Source: Topomyia yanbarensis
Taxonomy: Eukaryota > Arthropoda > Insecta > Diptera > Culicidae
Length of the DNA stretch: 64,000 nucleotides
Direction: 5' to 3'
Assembly (NCBI RefSeq): GCF_030247195.1
Contig: NC_080672.1
Coordinates: 82,024,113-82,088,112 of the forward strand
The translations under genes were made by a program, and so were the position numbers. The notes beneath the pieces were generated by a model. That model was given only the letters and a program-made list of their open reading frames with translations. It ran no database searches and was not told where the DNA came from. Below are positions 21,891 through 32,579 of this stretch, in pieces; position 1 is the first letter of the stretch; every line of letters begins with the position of its first letter.

Positions 21891-22754
21891 AGATCCGGCG
21901 AAACGCTGCGAGGCTGATGGAAATAAGTCGTTTTCTTATACTCCTCGACTTTTGCTTAACGCAATTGCTTGGATTGCAGAATTTCCACTGCCGGAAGCGA
22001 AGAGTTCTGAAAGGAGCCAACCCCGTATTTCGCAAGTAAGCCCCTCTCGGAGACTACACCATCAATCTCTACTTCTCGGGCGGGTACGTAGACAAAATAG
22101 TTTTTTCCACGGCCGAGTGTTGTTTAGTTAGATTACATGATATATCTATGATGTTAAATGGCTTATCTTTGGTCCGGAAGGTTTGTATTGAAAAGGAGAT
22201 TAATCTGCATTGTTTTTGCCTTCGGTATTCAAATTGTCCTCCATTAATCCTGAAAGGATGTCGATTGTCGAAGAAATCTTCCCATTAGTCAAAACTGTCA
22301 TGCGGGCTTCAGTATCCACCAAATCGCAGTTCAATCGCAGGGTATGAAAAATTAATGCAACGAAATTTAAAAGAATGGAGTAATTGGTACTTAGTTGCAC
22401 AACTACTCCATCAGAAATCAACAAAAACATTTTTGCTGAGTCGTTGGTCATACAGCCCGTTGACAAAGGGTGTTTTTAAATGACCACCAGCTAAGGAATT
22501 TTCATTTTCACTTACACACACCATGTCTGAACTTTCGTCAGTATGGGTAGAAATTACTTCGAATCTTACTACCCACTCGGGAAAAAAGTGTTCCACCGGC
22601 CCTGATTTGAGCAGTTTCAAAGTTATCGTTACAACACCGCATTTATTATTTGCTTTAACATCAACAATTCCGAAATTTTGAAGAAATTTGCATATATATT
22701 TACAGGGTTGAAATGCGTTTGTTCTTTATTAAGGTTTTCAACGTAAAAAAGTAC

Positions 22755-23285
22755 TTTTTGAGATTTCTTTTAGAAATTTGAGCAAAGTGGATCAAAACTT
22801 TTGCACAATATAATGTATCATTTCAAAAATATTCTGTCATTTTTCTATGCAATTTCTACCTAACTGATTTATTTCAAACGTTACATACACATTCCATGTA
22901 TAAAGTACCAAACTCCTACGTTGAGTTTTCGAGATCATTTTTCGATTAAGGTGGTTTTTTACTTATTTGAAATAAAAACCATTTTTCATGAAAGATTTCG
23001 TCATTTTATGAGCAAAAAAACCCCTTGCAAGAAAAAATATCTAGAAAACTCAACGTAGGAGTTTGGTACTTTATACATGGAATGTATATGTAACGTTTGA
23101 AATAAATCGGTTAAATAGTTTTTGAATGGCAGTTAAGAGACGTCCCACAAAAAGCTTTGTCACCAAATCGCTTGTCGATAATCCTGCATCCAAAAATTAC
23201 AGAACGTTTTTGAAATGATACAGTATAATGTGTAAAAGTTTTTATCTTCACCAAAATTTCTAAAAATATCACAAAAAAAGTGTTT
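22755..23285. repeat. Foldback (inverted repeat) element
   Basis: Arms of roughly 235 and 275 bp (22755-22990 and 23010-23285) are inverted. The best-conserved part is the CCAAACTCCTACGTTGAGTT block near 22910, repeated in reverse near 23055 and flanked by CATTCCATGTATAAAGTACC. The arms differ by indels near the outer ends. Non-coding; superfamily unknown. Confidence 0.75.
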
Positions 23286-23339
23286 TTTTCTCACGCTGGT
23301 TGGCAAATCTGTATTATATTGCCAATCTATGTCGCCATT

Positions 23340-23680
23340 CACCTCTGATACAGAATTCCTATTCCTTACCTCCCCGCGGTGCCAACCGGAACACAGGCCA
23401 CATTTTGCCGTTTTTGCTTAGACTCGGGACTGGGTCAGGTTCTGTTCTCAACCGCTGTCAGTTCGTTCACTTCGACAGGTTGACGGATTGGAGCATGTCT
23501 AGGTTATGTTACGAGCGGGAGTGGCATAAGTGAAGGTCGGCTAGGATCTGTGCTCGTATGCTGACAGGGAAGGGGACAAACGACGCACACGCGAAACTGC
23601 TAGTTCGTCCATCTTGCAGAGTGAATCTTTTGGTACAGTTAACGGATGTTTCGGGCAGCTAAAAATTATTTCTTGGTTTT
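23340..23680. other. GC-richer unassigned block
   Basis: This block stands out in base composition (CCCCGCGGTGCCAACCGG and later GACAGGGAAGGGGAC). It looks like the leader of a multicopy retroelement or a non-coding exon, but no ORF longer than about 77 codons or diagnostic motif is present, and I could not assign it. Confidence 0.3.
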
Positions 23681-25325
23681 CTTTTGTAGGTTCGGTTTGT
23701 ATACAACTCTTGATTAATATTTTTTATCAATAAAAAGTTGTTCGTAAATCAGCCCCAATAAGACTTCAATCTGTCTAGTATCGATGATCACGGGTCGATG
23801 CGTGCTGAAAGTTCGCCGCGTCTGTTTTTATGAATCTAATTTAGGGCTCCGTTATTGCTATCAAGCCCGTACATCAAATTAACTTTGTATTTCATTTCAA
23901 TGTTCAATATTATCATTCGTATATGTGTGTTTCACAAACAATCCGATTTGGAAAATATGGAATACTTTCGTTGATTTATAACATCTCGAGCTATCATAAC
24001 TCTTTGTCTGTACAACATGTCACTCGGTTTTCAACCCAATGAATACTGTTACAATAAATGATGATACGGCCCATTATGCAGATAGGATTGGCTTTTCTAG
24101 GCAATGCTCCCACGGTCAGCTGTGTGGAGTTCAAATTAATAATTTAATTTAAAAAATATTTTTTTCTTTGGCCTACAATGTGTTACAGGGTCTTTAAAAT
24201 ATTGAAAAAATGCTAAATGCTTTCTAAGATATCGAAATAAAGTTTTGTTTTAATTCCTAGGTCAAAAATTACTAGAGATAGATTTCCAGCCGTGTAGCCA
24301 TTCAAAAAAGCCCGCCCGTGGGAAAATGTTACCCATCTGCCATCTTGTAGCAAAACTACTAAACAAATATGTTTGTGCATCACAAATAGTATTATAAATC
24401 CTATTTTATAAGATCTCGATTCATATCTTTGTTGCATCAAGAAAAAATCCCAAAATATGCCATTTGTTCATGTTATACAGTGATGTAACACCTTAACCGA
24501 AATAAAATGAATCTTACGAACACTTAAGAAGACTGCAATGTAAAGTAAAATTGTATAATCTATGATTAATGGGAACTGAATTTGCATGTTTTTTTTTCTC
24601 TAAGTGTGTTCGCATGCTCCTCAATCGGTCCTTTTATGATCTTTTTCCGGTGCAAAGTCAAAAAAGAGATAAGTCCATTAGAGATTTTCCTGACGTGTAC
24701 AAATGGGTGATTGAGACCAGTGCATGATGTTTTGATGGTTGCGATACTTAGCATGGACTGTATGTATATTCCTTTTAAGGGGCTGTATGGTGTCTGAGCT
24801 CATGAGAATTTATTTGGGTAAGCAATCTTTTGTAGAAATTCCAAAGAACGCTAATCCACACAGTGGATGGAAATTTAAAAAATTCCATGGAAAAAATTAC
24901 CAAATCCTGCGAGTACGTTATAGACGTATAGTATATTCCATACAGTTGTAATTTAGTTTCTAGGCCTTTATGTGGTGGTTTCAAAGTAGGGCGAAACTTT
25001 GCCGATGGAGCGACGCTTCTCCAAAATTGTTAATAAATCTCGGATTTTAAAATGAATTATTGGACAAAATTAATTACAGTTTATAGCAAAGTGATAGGTT
25101 CAGTTGAAGTTGATTGATTTCAATAATATACGAGGGAATGTTTGAACAGATTGAAATCAGTCGTGAAAGTTTTATCATTTTCAATTTGAATTTGTGTTCA
25201 TAAAAAGCACATCAAATGACCAAATAATCATTACCGATAGATGCTGAACATGTTGTTAGAGAAAATCATCTTATCATACGTTACTGAAAAAAGTCTCATT
25301 TGATCAAACTGTGATCAAAGATACC
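23681..25325. other. Unassigned AT-rich intergenic sequence
   Basis: Only short, overlapping open frames. No repeat with clear ends and no splice or promoter structure, apart from GATA-type CTTATC sites near 25270 that may belong to the promoter that follows. Confidence 0.35.
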
Positions 25326-25346
25326 TCGTTTTACGGTAAGCGAACT

Positions 25347-25571
25347 TATAAATAGAGATGCCGCGTGTCCGTTTGAAATATTCATCGCTTGTCTTCCAAA
25401 TGAGCAACATCGTGACTATAACGTCCGCACGGTGCAATAAGCGGTTTAACAGCGTTAACCGTGTTCGAATTTACACTTGTTTATTTGCTGTATGCAAAGC
25501 TTATCGTGCACGTTATGTGACCCGAACGAATATCGAAATGAGTCGTGCACACATGATGATTTGCAAAGAGG
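25347..25571 (+). promoter_or_regulatory. Candidate promoter and first exon with splice donor
   Basis: TATAAATA (25347-25354) is followed about 37 bp later by a TTCATC initiator-like site. The downstream sequence is GC-richer, carries ATGs at 25358, 25400 and 25541, and reaches a good donor AGG|GTGAGT (exon end 25571). An upstream CTTATC and palindromic TTTGATCAAACTGTGATCAAA are possible factor sites. No downstream exon or protein family was recognised. It may be a real short gene, an unrecognised first exon, or coincidence. Confidence 0.3.
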
Positions 25572-25639
25572 GTGAGTTTAGATTGAGTTCAACACATTCC
25601 AAGGGCGACGCGTGTGTTCTTCTTGTAAGTTAGCGTTGG

Positions 25640-26073
25640 GAAAAATAATTTATTTTGATGCTTATGCGTGCGTTGGGCGGGTAATTCGTATGTCAAAAGG
25701 TTTTGGCGATTTGTAGGTACATAGAGTAATGAACCTATTAGCACATACGTTTTTTATATAAAAAAACAGGTGGTGTGTTTTTATCACTAAGGCCGATGAT
25801 AACATGCTTCTGAAGCTATTTCTAAAGCACGGGCGGACTTAACTGGGTTTCTTCTTACCTAAAAGCGGGGGTTAGTGGGAGATTTCGGCGAATGAAGAGT
25901 TTTAATTATGTTAGAGCAGTAACCAAGTTGACGCACTGAATGGTTTTTATTTTTATGACAGGTTTGTAAACATTACCCACTGAGAAGCCCAAAAAACTTT
26001 TTTACAAAATCGTCCAAATTATTTTACAATGGTCCTTGTGAATAGACCGCTTTGGGCCTGGTAGCATAGACCA
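25640..26073. other. Unassigned spacer
   Basis: No recognisable gene or repeat. It contains the flank of the Transib-like insertion site. Confidence 0.35.
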
Positions 26074-26078
26074 CATCG

Positions 26079-26936
26079 CACAGTGGCTGTAGGCTGGCCA
26101 AAACCTCAAAAATTTATTTTTGAAATATTGATATTTTATATTTTTCCTAAATTTCTCATGTATTGAATGATGTATATTCAAAATTTAATGATCATTGGAT
26201 AAGAACACGATTTTTAACATGAGTTTAAACGTAGCAAAGTCCGGACTTTTTAATGATTTTCATTTCCGAAACCACCATTGCTCTGTTCACTTCAAATGCA
26301 TGTAGCTCTTTTGATTTTGGTCCGATTTTAGCACAACTAGTTTCATTGTGTAGAAGAATGAAAGAACTTGCTTGGCGAATAAAATACATTTGGTAAATTT
26401 GCTTATAACTATGACTTTTTAGTTTAAATATGTTTGAGGTGGTCAGATCAAAAATACTTTTTTCACTAATGTATTCTGTACAAATCATTTCGGAACGGTC
26501 ACATAGTACACATTCTATGGGAAATAACCTCTACTTTTCGAATATCATGGTCTCATTCTGCGCCTAGGTGCGCAAAAAATTTTAAGGAGATTTTGAAGCT
26601 TTGTTGCGGATATGGAGGCCCATGGTGTTTTGTGTAAAATAGTTAGACAATCTACAGTAAACCAACACGTTATACAATGGATTTAAAGTAGTGTTCTTCA
26701 TTTTTTATGATATTGCTGACATTGGTGAACAGTAACGGAAAATCTATCATGAAAACAGGATCATAGTTATAAGAAAGGTTCAATGACACTGTATGGAAAA
26801 ATGCATTTAATATTTTATGACTTTTGACATCAAAAATGAGCTCAGCACCTCAAAATTAGCTTAAATTCTGATTTTCAGCCAAATTAGGTAACATTTGAGG
26901 TTTTGTCCGACCTTTGTTTGAAGACCCGCCACTGTG
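26079..26936. mobile_element. Transib-like non-autonomous element, CATCG TSD
   Basis: The element begins CACAGTGGCTG and ends, reversed, CACAGTGGCGG. CATCG is duplicated exactly (26074-26078, 26937-26941). A 5-bp TSD with a CACNRTG heptamer end is the signature of Transib transposons, the group related to RAG1. A second inverted block (CAAAACCTCAAA) follows about 20 bp further in at both ends, and internal inverted CTTATAACTATGA words make it partly palindromic. It carries no transposase. Confidence 0.75.
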
Positions 26937-27411
26937 CATCGTCGTCTGCAAGCTGTCTCGGCGTATACGAATTTGACAAAACAATCAATGTCATTCACGT
27001 CTTCGACATAAGCCTTGAGAGAGATCCGTGTAGCTAAATCGAAATGTTGTTAAGACGCCATGCGAAAAATGTATGTATGTGACAATTAATTTAGTAAAAG
27101 TTGTTTAAAATCGGTGCAAGATTGTTGATAAAAACTGAATCAAAAGCCCCATTAAGGGGTTATATATGTTGAGATGCGGGGAAAAAGGGAAAAGTTTGAA
27201 TTTTTGTAGAGATATCTAGCCATATTTTTATGAAATACATGTTATACGTCTAGCGTAGTACGATGTCCAATTTGCAAAATCCACTTGAGAATATCAAAAA
27301 ATATTAAAAAATCTCGAAGTTACAGCAATTTCTACAAAACGCGTTTTTTAAGAAGTTTGCCGTGACTACGATTCCAGTCCAACATCTCAACTGAAAGCAC
27401 AAAACTAAAAT

Positions 27412-27736
27412 AAAATCATTAGTGTGTACCTGTGGTGTCCTTGAACGCTAGATTTTTTTTTCTTGTTTTTGGAAACGGGGACGATTTTTCAAAAAAAAAA
27501 AAACAATATTTTCACCCGAAAAAAACATATTTAAAAAATCATAACATTAATATAAAAATTTTGATGAAAAAATGGAATCATTCGAACAAGTTTAAAAAAA
27601 AGCTTTGAGATCGGTTGAAAACTTTATCGGCAATCGTAGTCACCGCAAAGACGTTTTTGGGGAAACATGATTTCAAGATAATCGCGTTTAAAGTTTCAAG
27701 TATAAGCCACGCCTACGTAAGGGAGCAAGATGAAAA
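27412..27736. repeat. Dispersed repeat, copy 1 (partner 39456-39783)
   Basis: A segment of about 325 bp from AAATCATTAGTGTG to AGGGAGCAAGATGAAAA recurs at 39456-39783 in the same orientation with moderate divergence. It includes GGAAACGGG and ACGATTTTTC words. Its true ends and class are not clear; the AAGGGGTTATATAT motif near 27155 may be an outer end. Confidence 0.6.
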
Positions 27737-27879
27737 CCGCTATAACTTTCCGTCTACTGCTCCGATCTCTAAAATTTGAGATAACATTCATAAGAAACCG
27801 AACTTTACGATAGAAGAATAAAAAAAAATTGATTGTTTGGTCGACCTCAACATACGTAACCACTTAAGATCGAAGAAAA

Positions 27880-28318
27880 TGACTTTAATAAAACTGTCGA
27901 TAGCTAGCGGGTAGTCCCTCGTCCCGGAAGGTCTTATATGCGGCGGCTTTCTCTGTCCCAGGTTAGCTTGGGAGACCGTCCGCGATGGTTTGTGTTTGGT
28001 CTGAACTTGAATCGTAGTGTCGAGAATCAAGCCAGCTAAAAACCCACACTCTTCCTCCGGAGGAAGCTCTTGTGTGGACTTGATTTTGCCGGATATCGCG
28101 GACGCGTAACTCTTCCAATCAATATTTCGTGTGAGGTCATACGAAACTTTGATTGTGTTGTAGCTGTGAAGCACGGGGTCTTCAAAACAGTCAATCCCTT
28201 GTGTCAGCCGATTCGTGCAATTCAAACTCGAATCGTAAACGATTCTACTTATTTCAACTTCGTTAGCTGGTACATATACTCTGTACTCCTCCGTAAAAGG
28301 CTCGTAGCTTTTGACTCT
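27880..28318 (-). pseudogene. Non-LTR retrotransposon ORF2 relic (linker before RT)
   Basis: The minus strand is open from about 28318 to 27788. Its centre reads SYDLTRNIDWKSYASAISG, then STQELPPEEECGFLAGLIL and QVQTK, which is the pattern of the segment between endonuclease and reverse transcriptase in jockey/CR1-group ORF2 proteins of mosquitoes. Further on, coding-like sequence (a RAYKTFRDEG-like stretch) continues only in another frame, so it is frameshifted. The upstream part (codons near 28200-28318) is not recognised and may be unrelated. The clade is tentative. Confidence 0.5.
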
Positions 28319-28600
28319 TCAAACTATTTACCACCACCAGAGGATTATCATGGCGAATTTTCGATATTTCCGTCTCGGCCCAATATCGTTCCGATAGACC
28401 TCGAGAAATCTCCAATGATTTCAAAAATGTCCTGGAAAAAAGGCCCGGTTCAGTTTCATTCTGGGAGTCGATTTTATTTCGACATCCATCTCACCTTGAG
28501 GCAAGACATTGTTAGGGGAAGTTATTTTTGCACGGGTCTATTGCCCAGTGCATGTTGATAAGAGAGACAAGAATGGGAAATGTAATATAACATTGGTACT

Positions 28601-28830
28601 GTAACCCATCAGGGTAACGATTTGGCACTGAGTGAAAATATACCTAATTTTGATTATACACTCCGTAGAGTGTATTTGTTTACGCAACATTATGCTCACC
28701 GCACGCTGTTCTGTTCCATTCACATTTAGTTATAAATTTTCGTGTTTGTGGACGATAATTTTCATGCAGATGGGTGTAGTAATTTTTGTTGAATATTGGT
28801 GTATTAATAACATAGGGCTTAAGAAGGCGT
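28601..28830 (+). mobile_element. GTAACCCGTCAGGG-ended dispersed repeat, copy 2
   Basis: It begins GTAACCCATCAGGGTAACGA and carries the CACTCCGTAGAGTGTATTTG and AACATAGGGCTTA blocks in the same order as 16824-16130 read in reverse. Non-coding. Confidence 0.6.
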
Positions 28831-28884
28831 TTTTTGGCGTTGGTTATTTTGGTCGAGTGTGGAAGGTGGCCATCGTATTTTTTT

Positions 28885-29878
28885 AGTTAGTGACGAATTA
28901 CGGCGTATAACAGACGTCCGTGAAGAGTGTTTTTATCGTGACAGTGTCCCGCCACTAGACAGCGAGTTAGGTGCGCGTGTGACGACAAGTAATCCCGTCC
29001 AAAAGTGTCGGTAGTGGTTCGGGTACTCGAGTGTTGTGGTATTGAGTCACCGAAACGGAAAGCTGAACGTAAAGGAGCCACTCGCTTCACCGGTTAAACA
29101 CAAAGGACTTAGTAATGCTACGCCACCCTCACTGTGGAGAAACAGCCGAACGAGCGTTGCTCTCCTCCACAGCCAATCGCAAAGAAGGGCGAAGCAGGTA
29201 GAACAACGGATCCACCTGAGGTAGTTTACAGCGCCTTGGCCATTCACGGGAAGAGTAGTCGCCTATCGCCATGGAGGTTCCGATGAAAAAGCATTGTCCA
29301 CCTCCCTAGCTAATCGAAAAGAACCGCTTTGATAGCAGCCACCGGTACCAGTAGGAGAACACGGTCGATGGAGTCCCGGCCAGTTGGAACCTTCGCCTTC
29401 TCGCCTTCGTCAGAAGTAGCTAATCAGTTCCTTCGACAGAGTGCAGTACAGGGGAGAGAAAAAATTAAAGTCGGTAAATTTAGATTTGTTCGTTTACCTT
29501 TTTGTTTGTATACGAAATTCCGGTAGATGTATCTAGGCCGCCCTTACAAGAAGGGTCCGCGGGGCAATCAGAACCCGAGTAATGACCAACCTGCTAATTA
29601 CAGTACTTATTTTGAATAACGGTATCCAGACAGTTTACGAGAAACTAAACACTGCTATTGCTCTGCTGGTTGAATAACGGTTAAAGAGCACACACAAAAG
29701 AAATACTAAAACCTCAATCCGAGTCACCGTACAAATAACGGGGTTGACCGCTCTCTGGTCCCTATCCTACGATCTGCTAATATATTGAAGAGACGGCATT
29801 GCACTCAATGTCTATCGAAGATGGGACATTTTATGGGACTCGGTTCGCGTGACTTTCGCTGAATTCTGCTCTACCGAG
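28885..29878 (-). mobile_element. Probable 3' flank/LTR of an envelope-bearing retroelement
   Basis: About 1 kb of GC-richer sequence directly follows, on the minus strand, the glycoprotein-like pseudogene at 29879-30403, as a 3' LTR would. It contains no recognised coding sequence; open frames at 29036-29247 overlap on both strands. I could not place TG...CA ends, a primer-binding site or a second LTR, so the LTR call rests on position and composition only. Confidence 0.3.
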
Positions 29879-30403
29879 CTACGTTGAAGCGCAATGGCTA
29901 CCTCTTTGTACCATGGGCCAATTGTAAGTAGCCGGGTGACCTACTGTAGCAATACGTAGCGCTGCGATTAATAGGACGACGACCATGCGGACGATGCTCG
30001 CTAGAAAACCGTTCAGAAGTGTTTTGAGTGCCGTCCCGAGCTTCCTCCTAACGGCCCGAGGTTGTCCCGATAAAGAATACAATATAAAACCATACATCAA
30101 TAATACAAAGCCGAAGGTAATCCCTCCTGGTTTTGGAAAATAATTACAACCAGGAGTTTCCAGTACTTCCTGGGTACTAAAAACCTCAACTGATCCTATT
30201 TCGCCGTCAATCCAAAATTAAATTTCATAAATTGTCTGGCATCCTAGTCTAAAACAGCTCTAAACGTTACCAATCCTCTGAAAAGTCTGATCTACCAACA
30301 GTAAGAACAATTTTAAATTAGGTGTCTGGACAATGACCCCTCCATGCAGCGATCGTATCCCTCGATGGATTAAAAACTCGTCGAAATAGTTCTGAAGGCC
30401 CGT
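29879..30403 (-). pseudogene. Envelope/glycoprotein-like C-terminus, broken
   Basis: On the minus strand one frame runs from about 30403 to a stop at 29879 with two internal stops (30260-30262 and 30218-30220). The readable part contains WIDGEIGSVEVFST, a CNYFPKPGG motif, a first hydrophobic stretch (FGFVLLMYGFILYSL), a basic region (AVRRKLG) and a second hydrophobic stretch (MVVVLLIAALRIA). An ectodomain followed by a membrane anchor and a short tail fits the end of an envelope or viral-type class of glycoprotein captured by insect LTR retrotransposons, possibly chuvirus-derived; that identity is inference. It is inactive. The missing upstream part may continue at 32335-32445, beyond the palindromic element. 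Confidence 0.45.
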
Positions 30404-30459
30404 TTATGCACTTTGTAATAAATGCGAGGGAATGCCACCTTAGTCCGGGGAACCATTAT

Positions 30460-32324
30460 CACGGTGTTCCTAAAACCGTTATTAACAAAAAAATGACCAT
30501 AAATTTGTCATACGGCATTCGAAAGATACAGTATCCAAGCATCTTCTCAGTGAATTTCAAAATGATCCATCGAGGGATTCGAGAGAAATTGCAATTTGAA
30601 GTTTTATGACACGTTTCATAAGGCTACCAGCAAACACCCACGGGTTTGGTCCTATCTTTACAAACAATTTTTTTTTTTGTCTACTTATTTAGTACATGGC
30701 ATTCGAAAGACATAGCAATTAAGTATATCTCCTGCAAGTTTGAAAATATTTCATTGACGGAATCGAAATTTATAACGGTTTGGATGTGGTATGCGGTCAT
30801 AGATGGGTTTTCTACCAGACTTCAAGCGTGAATCCATGTTTGTCCATTGACTATTTAGATCGTTTATACGTGCCGCGGTTTTTGAAGGAAAACCTGACCA
30901 TTTAATTACATAAATATAATGTACAAAAGGTGTTATTTATATGGTGCACTGAAAAAATATGAAAATAGGGTTGTCTACCAAACGTTAAATATAATGTGTA
31001 AATTAAAAAAATGGATAAAAGTCGGAATGTTTACTTCAAAAGGCCATATTTCAATGGTTTGTTGACCGATTCTAATTATTTTTTCATTATTGAACAAGTA
31101 GACGTTTCATCGTTAATTTTCATAAAGAAGAATATAAAATAGAGTTGCCTACTTCAAACAATAGACAACATAATTATCCTCAATTATATGTATTATCACT
31201 ATTTAGTGGATATCTTTGTATTCAAAACGATGACCTATGCATTAGTTGAATGCAACGAACGCAAACTACAAATGATGGAAAAATAAAACCATAAATTTAA
31301 AAAATATTAAGGTATTTGCTGATTCAGATCAATTTATGTTATGATACGGTTTTTGTTGGAAATTTTGTACAATCGCTGGTTGGGTCGACAGATGTTAAAA
31401 CTGGTCAAAGGGGATGTTATTAGTACAAGTTCATCTGCTCATATCTCTAACTATTGTCAGTTTTATTGTCGAATTGAACTTATCATGAGAATTTGACATT
31501 CAGATGTTTATACAGCAATTGCAATCAACTAGTATATAAAAATGGATAGGAAGCTATTTTTAAAACAAAAATATTTACTAAATAATGATAATACATATAG
31601 TTGAGATCAACTATATCGCCTATTTATTGATGTAGATGACACTGTTTTATATTCTTCTTAATGTAAATTAACAATGAAACGTTTACCTGTTCAATAATGA
31701 AAAAATAATTAGAATCGGTCAACAAACCATTGAGATATGGCCTTTTGAAGTAAACATTCCAACTTTTATTCATTTTTTTAGTTTTCACATTATATTTAAC
31801 GTTTGGTAGGGAACCCTATTTTCATATTTTTTCAGTGCACCATATAAATAACACCTTTTGTACATTATATTTATGTAATTAAATGGTCAGGTTTTCCTTC
31901 AAAAACCGCGGCACGTATAAACGATCTAAATAGTCAATGGACAAACATGGATTCACGCTTGAAGTCTGGTAGAAAACCCATCTATGACCGCATACCACAT
32001 CCAAACCGTTATAAATTTCGATTCCGTCAATGAAATATTTTCAAACTTGCAGGAGATATACTTAATTGCTATGTCTTTCGAATGCCATGTACTAAATAAG
32101 TAGACAAAAAAAAATTGTTTGTAAAGATAGGACCAAACCCGTGGGTGTTTGCTGGTAGCCTTATGAAACGTGTCATAAAACTTCAAATTGCAATTTCTCT
32201 CGAATCCCTCGATGGATCATTTTGAAATTCACTGAGAAGATGCTTGGATACTGTATCTTTCGAATGCCGTATGACAAATTTATGGTCATTTTTTTTTGTT
32301 AATAACGGTTTTAGGAACACCGTG
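30460..32324. mobile_element. Palindromic (foldback) Transib-like element, ATTAT TSD
   Basis: Both ends read CACGGTGTTCCTAAAACCGT inward. ATTAT is present on each side (30455-30459, 32325-32329). Arms of about 760 bp (30460-31218, 31567-32324) surround a 350-bp loop. The outer 540 bp of the arms are almost identical, enough that a 50-residue stretch of open frame translates identically from both; the inner part is more diverged. The 5-bp TSD with a CACGGTG terminal heptamer fits Transib-type elements. No transposase is present. Confidence 0.8.
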
Positions 32325-32334
32325 ATTATGTTAT

Positions 32335-32445
32335 CGTCAGCTTAGTACTTAACACAAAATATCCTTGAATCGTCGATCCAACTATTTTTACTAATTCCTC
32401 ATCTATCTTGTGTTGGACAAGTAGAAGATTTTCAATTCTGACCAT
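32335..32445 (-). pseudogene. Possible upstream piece of the split glycoprotein-like gene
   Basis: The minus strand is open for 37 codons ending at the palindromic element and includes VQHKIDEELVKIVGST and QGYFVLSTKLT, of a composition expected for an ectodomain. It has the same strand as the glycoprotein-like relic on the other side of the element. Continuity is plausible but cannot be shown without a homologue. Confidence 0.25.
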
Positions 32446-32579
32446 AATCAATTATCTGTAAATTACTAAATTAACTTCTTTTAGTTCCACCAAAATACTA
32501 TCAAGATTTTAGTTTCCAGAGTCCGTAGGTAACATTTTCAAATTTTAATTAATAAAAAATCCCAATATTCCACTAAAAA

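Larger units (their letters stand above)
19964..22604. mobile_element. hAT-type element, 2.64 kb, 8-bp TSD ATTTGAGC, with nested TE relics
   Basis: Ends CAGGACCAGCGAAACAC and, reversed, CAGGGCCGGTGGAACAC are inverted repeats followed by GGGTAGTA blocks. ATTTGAGC is duplicated exactly at 19956-19963 and 22605-22612, the 8-bp size of hAT elements. No hAT transposase is visible. The interior holds non-LTR retrotransposon relics on the minus strand (20533-20830, 21680-21890) and a piggyBac-like fragment (21425-21660). Orphan ends of the same family lie at 8090-8199 and 62925-63010. Confidence 0.8.

Noticed and set aside
29820..29895. tRNA-like sequence on the minus strand (TAGCTCGGTAGAGC resembles an A box; GAACCGAGTCC resembles a B box)
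   Set aside because: No acceptor-stem pairing and no plausible anticodon arm could be built; most likely chance or a decayed tRNA-like fragment in the retroelement flank.
30646..32186. Two identical hydrophobic frames (30646-30831 + and 31953-32186 -) as a duplicated small gene
   Set aside because: They are mirror images from the two arms of the palindromic element and have no known domain.
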